Source: Lachnospiraceae bacterium
GTDB taxonomy: Bacteria > Bacillota > Clostridia > Lachnospirales > Lachnospiraceae
DNA: 64,000 bases
Direction: 5' to 3'
Assembly: GCA_017623215.1 (NCBI GenBank)
Contig: JAGAPO010000020.1
Span: 1 to 64,000, forward strand
Shown here: positions 17,673 to 26,639 of the stretch, piece after piece
How the letters are laid out: each line of letters begins with the position of its first letter
How positions within the stretch are numbered: position 1 is the stretch's first letter
The notes under the pieces: model-generated
Seen by the model: the letters and a program-made list of their open reading frames with translations, nothing else
Database searches by the model: none
Told to the model about the DNA's origin: nothing
Translations under genes and position numbers: made by a program

Positions 17673-19136
17673 ATGGATAAGAAAGTTGAACTGGATAAGC
17701 TGTTGGATTCGATTGATACTGGGGCAGAAGCGCCGGTATCGGAGCCGGAAAGACAGTTTTTCTATATGGCAAAGTGCAGAGAGTGGACGAAGGCTGAGAA
17801 AGCAAGACTTGGCAGGGAGCTTACGTTCCATGTGCAGACGTTTGGCTGTCAGATGAATGCGAAGGATTCGGAGAAGCTGACCGGTATCTTAGAGGAGATC
17901 GGGTATGTCGAGACGGATTCGGAGAACGCGGATTTCGTGATTTATAATACCTGTACGGTCAGAGAGAATGCAAATAACCGGGTGTATGGCCGAATTGGCT
18001 ACCTGGGTACATTAAAGAAGAAGAATCCCGGAATGAAGATTGCGATGTGCGGCTGTATGATGCAGGAAGAGCATGTCGTGGAAAAGATTCGCAGGAGCTA
18101 CCGATTCGTGGATATTGTGTTCGGAACGCATAATATTTTCAAGCTGGCAGAGCTGTTCTATGAGAGCCTGAAACGCGGGAAGATGGTGGTTGAGGTGCTT
18201 CAGGGGACGGATATGATCGTAGAGGATTTGCCGAGCGAGAGAAAGTATCCGTTCAAGGCCGGCGTTAATATTATGTATGGATGCAATAATTTCTGCAGTT
18301 ATTGTATTGTTCCTTATGTAAGAGGAAGAGAGCGAAGCAGAAAGCCGGAGGATATTATTCATGAGATTGAGGAGCTTGCGGCAAACGGAGTTGTAGAAGT
18401 TATGCTGCTCGGGCAGAATGTGAATTCATACGGGAAGACCCTTGCGGAGCCGGTTAGTTTTGCCAAGCTTCTTAGAATGGTAAACGAGGTCGAAGGAATT
18501 CGGCGGATTCGCTTCATGACGTCGCATCCGAAGGATTTGTCCGATGAGCTGATTCAGGCGATGGCGGAGTGCGAAAAAGTATGTATGCATCTGCATCTGC
18601 CGGTACAGTCGGGAAGCTCAAGAATCCTGAAGGCAATGAACCGCAGGTATACGAAGGAGGATTATCTTGCCCTGGTTGACCGGATTAAGGCAGCGATGCC
18701 CTCAATTTCGCTCACGACGGATATTATTGTCGGATTTCCGGGGGAGACCGAAGAGGATTTCCTTGAGACGGTTGATGTCGTGAAGAAGGTTGGATATGAC
18801 AGCGCTTATACATTCCTGTATTCGAAGCGGACGGGGACTCCCGCAGCGACGATGGAGAATCAGGTTCCGGAAGATGTGGCGAAGGAGCGGTTTGACCGGC
18901 TTTTGCAGGTTGTGACGGAGGTTTCGGCACAGAGAGCACAGGAGGATACCGGAAGGATCGAAGAAGTGCTGGTAGAAGAGCGGAATGAACAGGAGCCCGG
19001 TCTGGTAACCGGACGGTTAAGCAATAACTTATTAGTGCATTTTCCGGGAGATACGGATCTGATCGGACAGATTGTGAGAGTAAGACTGGATGAGTGCAGA
19101 GGGTTTTATTATATGGGTACGCAGTCCATTCGTTGA
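17673..19136 (+). CDS. miaB: tRNA-2-methylthio-N6-dimethylallyladenosine synthase
   Basis: A 487-residue radical-SAM methylthiotransferase that modifies position 37 of tRNAs reading UNN codons. The N-terminal UPF0004 domain carries cysteines for the auxiliary cluster (FGCQMNAKDSE, NTCTVRENA, CGCMMQEE). The radical-SAM motif is C204-x3-C208-x2-C211 in GCNNFCSYC. The C-terminal TRAM domain ends the protein. It carries an N-terminal extension of about 45 residues common in Clostridia. GAGGAG lies 11 bases before ATG 17673. Confidence 0.95.
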   Translation: MDKKVELDKLLDSIDTGAEAPVSEPERQFFYMAKCREWTKAEKARLGRELTFHVQTFGCQMNAKDSEKLTGILEEIGYVETDSENADFVIYNTCTVRENANNRVYGRIGYLGTLKKKNPGMKIAMCGCMMQEEHVVEKIRRSYRFVDIVFGTHNIFKLAELFYESLKRGKMVVEVLQGTDMIVEDLPSERKYPFKAGVNIMYGCNNFCSYCIVPYVRGRERSRKPEDIIHEIEELAANGVVEVMLLGQNVNSYGKTLAEPVSFAKLLRMVNEVEGIRRIRFMTSHPKDLSDELIQAMAECEKVCMHLHLPVQSGSSRILKAMNRRYTKEDYLALVDRIKAAMPSISLTTDIIVGFPGETEEDFLETVDVVKKVGYDSAYTFLYSKRTGTPAATMENQVPEDVAKERFDRLLQVVTEVSAQRAQEDTGRIEEVLVEERNEQEPGLVTGRLSNNLLVHFPGDTDLIGQIVRVRLDECRGFYYMGTQSIR

Positions 19137-19206
19137 TCCATGCAGGGGTATTCGGCCGGTATCATGTGATGCTAACAGATAAATTCTATTTTGTAGGAAA
19201 AATAAT

Positions 19207-19605
19207 ATGTGGAAAAAACTATATAATGCTGCAATCAGGGTTCAAAACAGCAGAACAATCTCACCTTTTATTGATGCAGGTGGAGTTGCTGCTGCAATTC
19301 TGACGAAAAAAGGAAATATTTATGTTGGCGTGTGTATCGATACTGCTTCAACGCTTGGAATGTGTGCAGAGAGAAATGCCATTGCCAATATGATTACAAA
19401 TGGCGAAAGCCAAATTGAAAAAATTGTTGCTGTAATGCCGGATGGAAGGGTTGGCTCTCCTTGCGGTGCTTGTCGTGAATATATGATGCAGTTGGATAAG
19501 GAAAGCGGAGAAATAGAAATCTTGCTTGACCTGGATACTCGAAAGACAGTTAAATTGAAAGAGTTGATTCCTGATTGGTGGGGAACGGATAGGTTTGCAG
19601 AGTAG
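19207..19605 (+). CDS. Cytidine-deaminase-like protein
   Basis: A 132-residue protein with the zinc-dependent cytidine deaminase fold. The HAE-type motif appears as CAERNAI (Cys in the usual His position, as in tetrameric cytidine and blasticidin-S deaminases), and PCGACRE supplies the other zinc ligands. It resembles the blasticidin-S-deaminase-like branch as much as housekeeping cytidine deaminase, so no symbol is given. The gene is AT-richer than its neighbours and sits with the next gene between miaB and rny, suggesting a later insertion. Confidence 0.75.
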   Translation: MWKKLYNAAIRVQNSRTISPFIDAGGVAAAILTKKGNIYVGVCIDTASTLGMCAERNAIANMITNGESQIEKIVAVMPDGRVGSPCGACREYMMQLDKESGEIEILLDLDTRKTVKLKELIPDWWGTDRFAE

Positions 19606-19648
19606 TATAACGAATTCAAATTGATATTATTATGAAAGGAGTTAAAAA

Positions 19649-20098
19649 ATGGATTACGCCATTATAGAAAAAGAGTCGTTTAATGTGTTGGGAATCCGCA
19701 GAATTACGCCTTATGGAGGAGGAACCTGGGCTATTGTTAAAAGTGATGGGAGTAATGAAAAGATAAAGGAAATCAGCGGGAAGTTTTTTGATTTGGGCCT
19801 TTGCTTCGGTTTTTCAGAGGATGGCAGCGATGACTATATGTGTGCGATTGAATGGGATGGCGACGAGATAGAGGGATTCGAAACCTTTACATATCCGGCG
19901 GCAACCTGGCTTGTGTTTGAAGCAAAAGGTGCCATTTCTGAGAATGTCCTTGGAAATGTGTGGAATAGAATTAATAATGATTTTTTGCCGAACAGTAAAT
20001 ATAAAAAATGTATGGCTACGATCGAGCGTTATGTGAATTGGAATGACGCAGAAGATTTTTGTGATGTGGAGGTATGGATTCCTGTAGCAAAAAAATAG
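19649..20098 (+). CDS. GyrI-like/AraC effector-binding domain protein
   Basis: A 149-residue stand-alone GyrI-like small-molecule-binding domain. Family features include the opening IIEKESFNVLGIRR, a central acidic CAIEWDGDE, the YPAATWLVFEAKG strand, and the end VEVWIPV. Such domains bind or hydrolyse lipophilic or cationic compounds, often as drug sensors. AAAGGAGTTAAAA precedes ATG 19649. Composition is AT-rich like the upstream deaminase gene, and the two may have arrived together. Confidence 0.8.
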   Translation: MDYAIIEKESFNVLGIRRITPYGGGTWAIVKSDGSNEKIKEISGKFFDLGLCFGFSEDGSDDYMCAIEWDGDEIEGFETFTYPAATWLVFEAKGAISENVLGNVWNRINNDFLPNSKYKKCMATIERYVNWNDAEDFCDVEVWIPVAKK

Positions 20099-20180
20099 CT
20101 TTATTACAATGAATTTGAGATTGACGGGAAAAACATAGGCGAAGTACATTCAATTTGCATAAAAATATTCTCTTCAGGGC

Positions 20181-20209
20181 TTGACATTATAGTAAAATTG
20201 GGATAAAAT
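20181..20209 (+). promoter_or_regulatory. Sigma-A promoter of rny
   Basis: TTGACA (20181-20186), 17 bases, TAAAAT (20204-20209), about 45 bases before the rny start. Confidence 0.85.
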
Positions 20210-20258
20210 TTATATGTTGTATATTTGTACAATGAAAATTAGATAAGGAGGTGCTCCT

Positions 20259-21818
20259 GTGTCTGTACCGTTAATTATAACAATTCTGATTGTTGTAGTT
20301 GTCGCGGCGATAGTTGCTCTTGTTACATGGAAGCTTGCAACGGATTACCGGATCAAGGTTGTGGAAGCCAAGATCGGTAGTGCGGAGGATAAAGCGCGAG
20401 AGATCATAGATGAGGCTTTAAAACAGGCGGAGACTAAGAAGAGAGAGGCACTTCTCGAGGCGAAGGAAGAGTCCATGAGGACGAAGAATGAGCTGGAGAA
20501 GGAAGTCAAGGAACGCAGAGCCGAGGTACAACGCTACGAGAAACGAGTTTTGTCGAAAGAGGAAACTCTTGACCGCAAGATGGAAGCACTGGAGAAGAAG
20601 GACGCCAAGATGACTGCAAAGGAGAATGAGCTGGACAGGCTCAAGGCCGAAGTGGAGGATTTCCACGCAAGGCAGCTGCAGGAACTTGAGAAGATTTCAG
20701 GATTAACCTCCGAACAGGCTAAGGAATATCTAATTAAGACTGTTGAAGATGAAGTGAAGCATGAAACCGCAATGCTCATCAAGGAACTTGAGGGCAAAGC
20801 AAAGGAAGAAGCCGAGAAGAAGGCAAAGGATTATGTGGTAACGGCAATCCAGAAGTGTGCCGCTGATCATGTTGCAGAGACAACGATTTCGGTTGTCCAG
20901 CTTCCGAACGATGAGATGAAGGGAAGAATTATCGGACGTGAGGGACGTAATATCCGCACGCTCGAGACGCTGACCGGAGTGGATCTGATTATTGATGACA
21001 CTCCTGAGGCTGTGATTCTGTCCGGATTTGATCCCATCCGCCGTGAGGTTGCAAGAATTGCGCTTGAGAAGCTGATTGTGGACGGACGTATTCATCCGGC
21101 CAGAATCGAAGAGATGGTGGAGAAGGCACAGAAGGAAGTCGAAGTGATGATCCGCGAGGAAGGTGAGGCAGCGACTCTTGAAGTTGGCGTACATGGAATT
21201 CATCCGGAGTTGGTAAAGCTCCTTGGTAAGATGAAGTTCCGAACAAGCTACGGTCAGAACGCTCTGAAGCATTCCGTAGAAGTTGCTATTTTATCGGGGC
21301 TTTTGGCCGGCGAGATTGGCGTAGACGTCAGAATGGCAAAGCGTGCAGGTCTCCTGCATGATATTGGTAAGTCTGTCGATCATGAGATGGAAGGTACTCA
21401 TGTTCAGATCGGTGTTGATCTGTGCAGAAAGTATAAGGAATCTGCGCTCGTCATCAATGCGGTGGAAGCACATCACGGAGATGTGGAGCCTCAGTCCCTG
21501 ATCGCCTGCATCGTTCAGGCTGCAGATACGATTTCTGCGGCAAGACCGGGCGCGAGAAGAGAGACACTTGAGACATATACCAACAGATTAAAACAGTTAG
21601 AAGATATTACCAACAGCTTTAAAGGGGTGGATAAGTCATTTGCCATCCAGGCAGGCAGGGAGGTACGCGTCATGGTTGTGCCTGAACAGGTCAGCGATGA
21701 TGATATGGTATTACTTGCAAGAGACTTATCAAAGAAGATCGAGTCTGAATTAGAATATCCAGGACAAATCAAAGTTAACGTAATTCGAGAGTCCAGAGTA
21801 ACGGATTACGCGAAATAA
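20259..21818 (+). CDS. rny: Ribonuclease Y
   Basis: A 519-residue membrane-anchored endoribonuclease that begins bulk mRNA decay in Firmicutes. Residues 4-26 form the anchor, followed by a long charged coiled coil to about residue 200. A KH domain with [15 protein letters not shown] follows, and then an HD domain with the metal-binding His367-Asp368 ([10 protein letters not shown]). The C-terminal domain is complete. The start is GTG 20259 with AAGGAGGTG five bases upstream. The gene has its own promoter and terminator. Confidence 0.96.
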   Translation: MSVPLIITILIVVVVAAIVALVTWKLATDYRIKVVEAKIGSAEDKAREIIDEALKQAETKKREALLEAKEESMRTKNELEKEVKERRAEVQRYEKRVLSKEETLDRKMEALEKKDAKMTAKENELDRLKAEVEDFHARQLQELEKISGLTSEQAKEYLIKTVEDEVKHETAMLIKELEGKAKEEAEKKAKDYVVTAIQKCAADHVAETTISVVQLPNDEMKGRIIGREGRNIRTLETLTGVDLIIDDTPEAVILSGFDPIRREVARIALEKLIVDGRIHPARIEEMVEKAQKEVEVMIREEGEAATLEVGVHGIHPELVKLLGKMKFRTSYGQNALKHSVEVAILSGLLAGEIGVDVRMAKRAGLLHDIGKSVDHEMEGTHVQIGVDLCRKYKESALVINAVEAHHGDVEPQSLIACIVQAADTISAARPGARRETLETYTNRLKQLEDITNSFKGVDKSFAIQAGREVRVMVVPEQVSDDDMVLLARDLSKKIESELEYPGQIKVNVIRESRVTDYAK

Positions 21819-21826
21819 TGACAATC

Positions 21827-21868
21827 AAACCGGTATTTCCGAAAGTAATTTCGGGATACCGGTTTTTT
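21827..21868 (+). terminator. Rho-independent terminator after rny
   Basis: AAACCGGTAT pairs with ATACCGGTTT through an inner CCGAAA/TTTCGG stem, and a run of T follows. Confidence 0.88.
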
Positions 21869-21872
21869 TGTA

Positions 21873-21901
21873 TTGCCAGATCTTTGTCACTGTGCTATAG
21901 T
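21873..21901 (+). promoter_or_regulatory. Sigma-A promoter of proC
   Basis: TTGCCA (21873-21878), 17 bases, TATAGT (21896-21901) with an extended TGC, 53 bases before proC. Confidence 0.65.
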
Positions 21902-21953
21902 AAAGTTGTTGTTTTTGTTTGGACAAATGGAAAAGAATGGAGGATGATTCGTT

Positions 21954-22754
21954 ATGATAATTGGATTTATAGGAACCGGAAATATGGGATACCCGATGTT
22001 AAAAGGCGCGGTCAGCGCATTTGGAGCGGAGGAGGTCTGCTTTTATGATGCGTCGCCCGAGAGGAGAGCGTTTGTAAAAGAGGAGACGGGAGCTTCGCCG
22101 ATGGAGGATAATAAGACGCTTGCGGCTTCCTGCCGTTTCGTGGTGCTTGCGGTAAAGCCGTATGTGTATCCGGCTGTTATGGAGGAGATCAAAGAGGCAC
22201 TTGGAGCGGATACGATTGTCATTACCATCGCGGCCGGGGTGGCGATTCAGCAATCCAAGGAAGCGCTCGGCGCACAGCGCAGAATTATCCGCGCTATGCC
22301 GAATACTCCGGCGATGGTAAAAGAGGGAATGACCGGAATCTGCTACTCGAAGGATGAGTTTGCGGAAGAAGAGAAGCAGCTGGCCAACGCATTTTTCTCG
22401 GCATTCGGCAAAGTGGAAGTATTTGAGGAGAAGCTGATGGACGCTGTTGTCTGTGCGAATGGCAGCTCGCCGGCCTATGTGTACATGTTCATCGAGGCAC
22501 TCGCCGACAGCGTGGTCAAGTACGGTATCCCCCGCGACAAGGCGTATGTGCTGACCGCGCAGACGGTGCTTGGCGCAGCAAAGATGGTACTGGAGACGGG
22601 AGAGCATCCGGGAGCATTGAAGGATAAGGTATGTACGCCTGGAGGAACAACGATCGCAGGAGTTGCCGCTTTGGAGGAATACGGAATGCGCAACGCCGTA
22701 ATCAAAGCGACGGATGCATGTTACGAAAAAGCGGCTTCGATGCATAAAAAATAG
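21954..22754 (+). CDS. proC: Pyrroline-5-carboxylate reductase
   Basis: A 266-residue NAD(P)H-dependent enzyme for the last step of proline synthesis, complementing proB and proA in this window. The Rossmann motif IGFIGTGNMGYPMLKGA opens the protein, RIIRAMPNTPAMVKEG lies near 115-130, and the C-terminal CTPGGTTIAGVAALEE signature is present. GGAGG lies before ATG 21954. It is transcribed separately from proBA. Confidence 0.95.
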   Translation: MIIGFIGTGNMGYPMLKGAVSAFGAEEVCFYDASPERRAFVKEETGASPMEDNKTLAASCRFVVLAVKPYVYPAVMEEIKEALGADTIVITIAAGVAIQQSKEALGAQRRIIRAMPNTPAMVKEGMTGICYSKDEFAEEEKQLANAFFSAFGKVEVFEEKLMDAVVCANGSSPAYVYMFIEALADSVVKYGIPRDKAYVLTAQTVLGAAKMVLETGEHPGALKDKVCTPGGTTIAGVAALEEYGMRNAVIKATDACYEKAASMHKK

Positions 22755-22798
22755 TTCCTTCGGGAAATGTCTGCCATGCAGAAATTCGGAAAATACGG

Positions 22799-22827
22799 CC
22801 ATAAAGGAAGCCCCACGCGCATATAAT
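22799..22827 (+). promoter_or_regulatory. Sigma-E-like sporulation promoter upstream of spoIIM
   Basis: CCATAAA (22799-22805), 14 bases, CATATAAT (22820-22827). The -10 matches the sigma-E pattern at seven of eight positions, and the 14-base spacer is canonical. spoIIM is a sigma-E gene in Bacillus. Confidence 0.55.
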
Positions 22828-22871
22828 TACAGGAGTACAAAAATGCCGGACTCCGGCGGGCAAGAGGGGCT

Positions 22872-23480
22872 ATGGCTTATGGGCAATCGGGAATACGAAA
22901 GCAGACGGAAGGCTGGTATGCGATCGGAATCTGGGCGGCAGCCCTTCTGGCCGGAATTCTGACAGCCAGATTGGGAGCGGGTTACTGTCAGGACGGAGTG
23001 ATTGTGCTGGAGGAATATTTTCGAACGATCATCCGGTCGGAGCGCAATTACGGAGCTCTGCTGTGGCATATTGTGAGCCGGAATACCGGGCGGTTCGCGC
23101 TTTTTTTTATGGCTCAGGTTACGGTGTTCGGGCTTCCGGTTATGATATGCGCGCTGATTGCGTTCGGTGCGGCATTTGGATTCTTTGCAGGGCTGCTTTG
23201 TGTGCAGTATGGAGGTATGGGTGCGCTGATAACCGCGGCGTGCATTCTGCCGCAGGCATTTGTCTATGTCCCGGCGGCGTTTCGGTGCCTGTACACCGGA
23301 TATCGGCTAAACCGGGCAAGCGGGGGCGGTAGGAGTATTCCGGGAGTTCGCGAGCTTTGGATGGAAGGGTATCTGAAGCAAATGGCATTTGTCTATGGAT
23401 TGCTTTTGATTGGCAGCGCAGCAGAAGCTCTAATTGGAACGCAGCTTTTGTGTAAGGTATTGGAACTCTGGAACGGATAA
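22872..23480 (+). CDS. spoIIM: Stage II sporulation protein M
   Basis: A 202-residue membrane protein with about five hydrophobic segments. SpoIIM, SpoIID and SpoIIP form the peptidoglycan-degrading machine that drives engulfment of the forespore; SpoIIM is the membrane scaffold. The conserved central part (ALLWHIVSRNTGRFALFF and the following glycine-rich helices) and the gene order spoIIM-xerD support the call. A sigma-E-like promoter lies 45 bases upstream. Confidence 0.85.
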   Translation: MAYGQSGIRKQTEGWYAIGIWAAALLAGILTARLGAGYCQDGVIVLEEYFRTIIRSERNYGALLWHIVSRNTGRFALFFMAQVTVFGLPVMICALIAFGAAFGFFAGLLCVQYGGMGALITAACILPQAFVYVPAAFRCLYTGYRLNRASGGGRSIPGVRELWMEGYLKQMAFVYGLLLIGSAAEALIGTQLLCKVLELWNG

Positions 23481-23508
23481 GGAAAGACTGCGGAAAGGAG
23501 GAGGCAGG

Positions 23509-24414
23509 TTGGAAGAGGAGATCCGTCTTTTTATCGGAGAGCGAAAGGCAGCGGGAAGCGCCGAGAACACGCTCGCGGCTTATCAAAGTGATTTGAACGG
23601 TCTTTTGGCATTTTGCAGGGAGAACGGCATTGGCGGAATACCGGGCGAGACGGCACTTGCCTCCTACCTGCTTCGCCTGGAATTTGACGGAAGGCGCCCG
23701 GCGACGATGGCAAGGATTCTTGCGTCAATTCGGACCTTTTATCAATATTTGCTCGACAAGGGGGTGCTGGAGCAGGATCCGTCAAGGGCGCTTACCGTGC
23801 CGGAAGGAGAAGAAAAGGAGCATGAATTCCTGACTGAGGGAGAGATAAGCGCTCTGCTTGAGACGCCGAATGCTGCTTCTCCAAAAGGCTGCAGAGATCG
23901 GGCGATGATGGAGCTTGCCTATTCCTGCGGACTGCGGGTAACCGAGCTTTTGGAGCTTCGCATAGGCGACCTGGATCTGCAAAGAAATCTTCTTTTCCTT
24001 AAAAAAGACAGGACAGGGGAGATAAGGCCGATCCCGTTCGGAAAATATGCGGCGGAAGCGCTGAATGCGTGGCTTACGATTCGGGAACAGCAGGTGTCCG
24101 CCGAACAGGCGAAAGGGAAGAAAGAGGAGGGAGAGTCACAGAACTATCTCTTCCCCAATCGGAACGGCGGCCTTATGACGCGCCAGGGCTTCTATAAGAT
24201 TCTGTCCGGTTATGCAGAATTGGCAGGACTCGGAGAGATCAGCCCACAGGCGCTGCGGGATGCCTGCGCGAAGCATATGCTTGATCACGGAGCCGGGTGT
24301 GCGGAGACGGCAGGGCTTCTTGGCGTGTCGGAAAGCATGATGGTGAAATATCTGAATCATACCGGAGCAGGGCGGCTGCTGGAGGTCTATAAAAAGACGC
24401 ATCCAAGAGCATAG
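23509..24414 (+). CDS. XerD-like tyrosine recombinase with altered catalytic residues
   Basis: A 301-residue tyrosine recombinase in the usual xerD position after spoIIM. The N-terminal SAM-like domain and the catalytic domain are both complete. Arg143 (CGLRVTELLEL), Lys165/166, Arg250 and Tyr281 are present. The HxxR box reads QALR (Gln247 instead of His), and the LGHS box reads LGVS (Val273 instead of His/Trp), so both catalytic histidines are missing. The distance to the tyrosine is one residue shorter than in E. coli XerD. It starts at TTG 23509 behind AAGGAGGAGG. It may be a weakened or non-canonical recombinase rather than the chromosome-dimer XerD. Confidence 0.85.
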   Translation: MEEEIRLFIGERKAAGSAENTLAAYQSDLNGLLAFCRENGIGGIPGETALASYLLRLEFDGRRPATMARILASIRTFYQYLLDKGVLEQDPSRALTVPEGEEKEHEFLTEGEISALLETPNAASPKGCRDRAMMELAYSCGLRVTELLELRIGDLDLQRNLLFLKKDRTGEIRPIPFGKYAAEALNAWLTIREQQVSAEQAKGKKEEGESQNYLFPNRNGGLMTRQGFYKILSGYAELAGLGEISPQALRDACAKHMLDHGAGCAETAGLLGVSESMMVKYLNHTGAGRLLEVYKKTHPRA

Positions 24415-24431
24415 TCAGAGGGAGAAAATCG

Positions 24432-25304
24432 ATGAGAACCGAAGAGGAAATATATGAACTCATTTTAAGAATCGCACAGCAGGATGAAGGAATCCGGGGA
24501 GTTTACATGAATGGTTCCAGAACCAATGCAAATGCTCCCAAAGATATTTTTCAGGATTATGACGTCGTATATGTCGTAAAGGAGATAAAACCGTATATAG
24601 AGGATAAGAACTGGATCGATCAGTTTGGAGAGCGGTTATATATGCAGTATCCCGATGAAAATCCGGATTACCCTTGTGATAAAGAAAATATCTATGGCTG
24701 GCTGATGCAATTTAGGGATGGAAATCGAATTGATTTGCATGTTGAGAGCATCACTCATGCCAAAGAAAATATCTGGAACGATAAATTATGTAAGGTTTTG
24801 TTGGATAAGGACAACTTATTTTTAGTTGTGCCGCAATCAACGGATGAGGATTACCGGATAAAATATCCATCCAAGGAACAATATTCCTGTACCTGCAATG
24901 AATTTTGGTGGTGCCTTAATAATGTGGCAAAGGGATTGTGGAGAGGAGAGATCCCCTATGTTCAGGATATGCTGAATTTTCATGTCAGAAAGCAATTAGA
25001 AAAAATGCTGTCCTGGAAGATCGGCATCGAAACCCATTTTTCGGTTAGTGTCGGCAAATCTGCAAAGTATATGTACCGCTGGCTTCCGGAAAAAGAATGG
25101 AAGCGCTATCTTTCTACCTATTGCGGGGCTGAGATAGAAGAATGCTGGAATGCGGTTTTTAGAATGTGCGATTTGTTCGAGGATACCGCAAGAGATGTGG
25201 GGGAGAAGCTGAAGTATTCTTACAATGCAGACGAAAGTCAAAATAGCCGGTACTTTTTGGAGCATGTAAAGGAATTACCAAAGGATGCTGTCGAAATATT
25301 GTAA
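24432..25304 (+). CDS. ANT(6)-like aminoglycoside adenylyltransferase
   Basis: A 290-residue nucleotidyltransferase of the streptomycin 6-adenylyltransferase (AadE/AadK) family. The MNGSRTN motif near residue 26 and DYDVVYVV near 45 form the nucleotide-binding active site; NRIDLHVES holds a further acidic residue. The C-terminal helical domain is complete. Family members transfer AMP to streptomycin; activity here is unproven, and chromosomal homologues may be silent. The gene is AT-richer than its neighbours and has no mobile element beside it. GAGGGAG precedes ATG 24432. Confidence 0.82.
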   Translation: MRTEEEIYELILRIAQQDEGIRGVYMNGSRTNANAPKDIFQDYDVVYVVKEIKPYIEDKNWIDQFGERLYMQYPDENPDYPCDKENIYGWLMQFRDGNRIDLHVESITHAKENIWNDKLCKVLLDKDNLFLVVPQSTDEDYRIKYPSKEQYSCTCNEFWWCLNNVAKGLWRGEIPYVQDMLNFHVRKQLEKMLSWKIGIETHFSVSVGKSAKYMYRWLPEKEWKRYLSTYCGAEIEECWNAVFRMCDLFEDTARDVGEKLKYSYNADESQNSRYFLEHVKELPKDAVEIL

Positions 25305-25359
25305 GGGGAAATCATCATCACAGAATGAGGCTCGTACCTGCCGACAGGCAGTGTTAAGA

Positions 25360-25414
25360 AAAAAGCAAAGCCGCTTTTTCAAGTCCGGGAAAGGACGGAA
25401 AGAGCGGCTTTTTT
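25360..25414. terminator. Bidirectional terminator between convergent genes
   Basis: AAGCCGCTTTTTC pairs with GGAAAGAGCGGCTT, flanked by A-rich sequence on the left and TTTTTT on the right. It can end both the plus-strand adenylyltransferase transcript and the minus-strand aroF transcript. Confidence 0.85.
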
Positions 25415-25484
25415 ACAATTGTGTCCGGACAGAGAATTCCGGGCTGCAGAATTCGTTCTTCTAAGCAGCCATGCTGCGGGAGGC

Positions 25485-26516
25485 TCAGCCTACATGCTCT
25501 GCGATGGTATAAATCAGCTTCTCGGATTCCGGCCAGCCGAGGCATGCGTCGGTGATGGACTTGCCGTAGACATGTCCGCTTACCTTCTGGTTACCGGGCT
25601 CGATATAGCTCTCGATCATAACGCCCTTGACAAGCTTTGCGACATCCGGGTTCACCTTGCGGCTGTGAAGAACTTCTTTTACGATACGGGGCTGCTCCGC
25701 GTAGAGCTTGCTGGAGTTCGCGTGATTCGCATCGACGATACAAGCCGGATTCTTTAATGTGCGTTCCGCGTACATATCGTGAAGGCGAATCAGATCCTCG
25801 TAATGGTAGTTCGGAATGGACTGCCCGTGCTTGTTGACCGCACCGCGAAGAATCGTATGGGCAAGCGGATTGCCGGTGGTCTCTACCTCGGACTGACGAT
25901 ACAGGAAGGTGTGGCTGGACTGAGCTGCAACGCAGGAATTCAGCATAACGGAAAAGTCGCCGCTGGTCGGGTTCTTCATTCCGGCAGGGGTATCCATACC
26001 GCTTACGGTTAAGCGGTGCTGCTGATCCTCTACGGAACGGGCTCCGACGGCAACATAGGAAAGAATATCATCGACATACGGCCAGTTCTCGGGATAGAGC
26101 ATCTCGTCAGCAGCAGTCAGCTCGGTCTCGTTGATCGAGCGAAGATGCATCTTTCTCATTGCAAGCAGCCCCTCCTGCAGATCCGGCTTCTTCTCCGGGT
26201 CGGGCTGATGTACAATCCCCTTGTAGCCCTCGCCGGTCGTTCTGGGCTTGTTGGTGTAGATACGGGGAATCAGAATCAGGCGATCCTTTACCTTTTCCTG
26301 AACCTTGGCAAGTCTGTTGATGTAATCGAGAACCGCGTCCTCGTGATCAGCCGAGCAGGGACCGATGATAACCAGGAATTTATCCGATGCGCCTGTGATA
26401 ACGTCACGAATCATGGCGTCACGTTCTTTTTTGATTAATATGCCCTTTGCCGACATGGGGAGCACATTCTTCAGTTCTTCCGGAGACATTACCTCCTTAA
26501 CAAATGTAAAACTCAC
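25485..26516 (-). CDS. aroF: 3-deoxy-7-phosphoheptulonate synthase, class I
   Basis: A 343-residue enzyme condensing phosphoenolpyruvate and erythrose-4-phosphate, the first step of aromatic amino-acid synthesis. Class I (AroFGH) features include IGPCSADHEDAVLDY, PRIYTNKPRTTGEGYKG, ARSVEDQQHR and the metal-binding CIVDANHANSSK. The start is GTG 26516 with GGAGGATTAAC upstream. Regulatory specificity (Phe, Tyr or Trp) cannot be assigned, and the symbol is used for the family. It is a single gene on the minus strand, divergent from pdp. Confidence 0.92.
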   Translation of the reverse strand: MSFTFVKEVMSPEELKNVLPMSAKGILIKKERDAMIRDVITGASDKFLVIIGPCSADHEDAVLDYINRLAKVQEKVKDRLILIPRIYTNKPRTTGEGYKGIVHQPDPEKKPDLQEGLLAMRKMHLRSINETELTAADEMLYPENWPYVDDILSYVAVGARSVEDQQHRLTVSGMDTPAGMKNPTSGDFSVMLNSCVAAQSSHTFLYRQSEVETTGNPLAHTILRGAVNKHGQSIPNYHYEDLIRLHDMYAERTLKNPACIVDANHANSSKLYAEQPRIVKEVLHSRKVNPDVAKLVKGVMIESYIEPGNQKVSGHVYGKSITDACLGWPESEKLIYTIAEHVG

Positions 26517-26582
26517 GTTAATCCTCCAATCCGGCCGACAGCCCGTGAATTCCGGCCTTCGGCACAGTAAAAATACAATAGG

Positions 26583-26602
26583 TCGGCGGATTGATCCGCC
26601 GG
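26583..26602 (-). other. Stem-loop at the 5' end of the aroF leader
   Basis: On the minus strand CGGCGGA-TCAA-TCCGCCG forms a seven-base perfect hairpin about ten bases after the -10. It is followed by a U-rich stretch within an 85-base leader. It may stabilise the mRNA or act in attenuation. Confidence 0.5.
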
Positions 26603-26610
26603 CGTTTAAT

Positions 26611-26639
26611 ATTTTATGCTTTTTTTAGGATTTAGTCAA
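26611..26639 (-). promoter_or_regulatory. Sigma-A promoter of aroF
   Basis: Read on the minus strand, TTGACT (26639-26634), 17 bases, TAAAAT (26616-26611). Confidence 0.8.

Noticed and set aside
19139..19175. Fourth copy of the CTCCGGCAT repeat after miaB
   Set aside because: ATGCAGGGG and a GCCGGTATCATGTGAT stretch resemble the repeat, but the core is altered, so it was not annotated.
26517..26610. T-box riboswitch in the aroF leader
   Set aside because: The leader is only about 85 bases, and no T-box consensus or specifier hairpin is visible.
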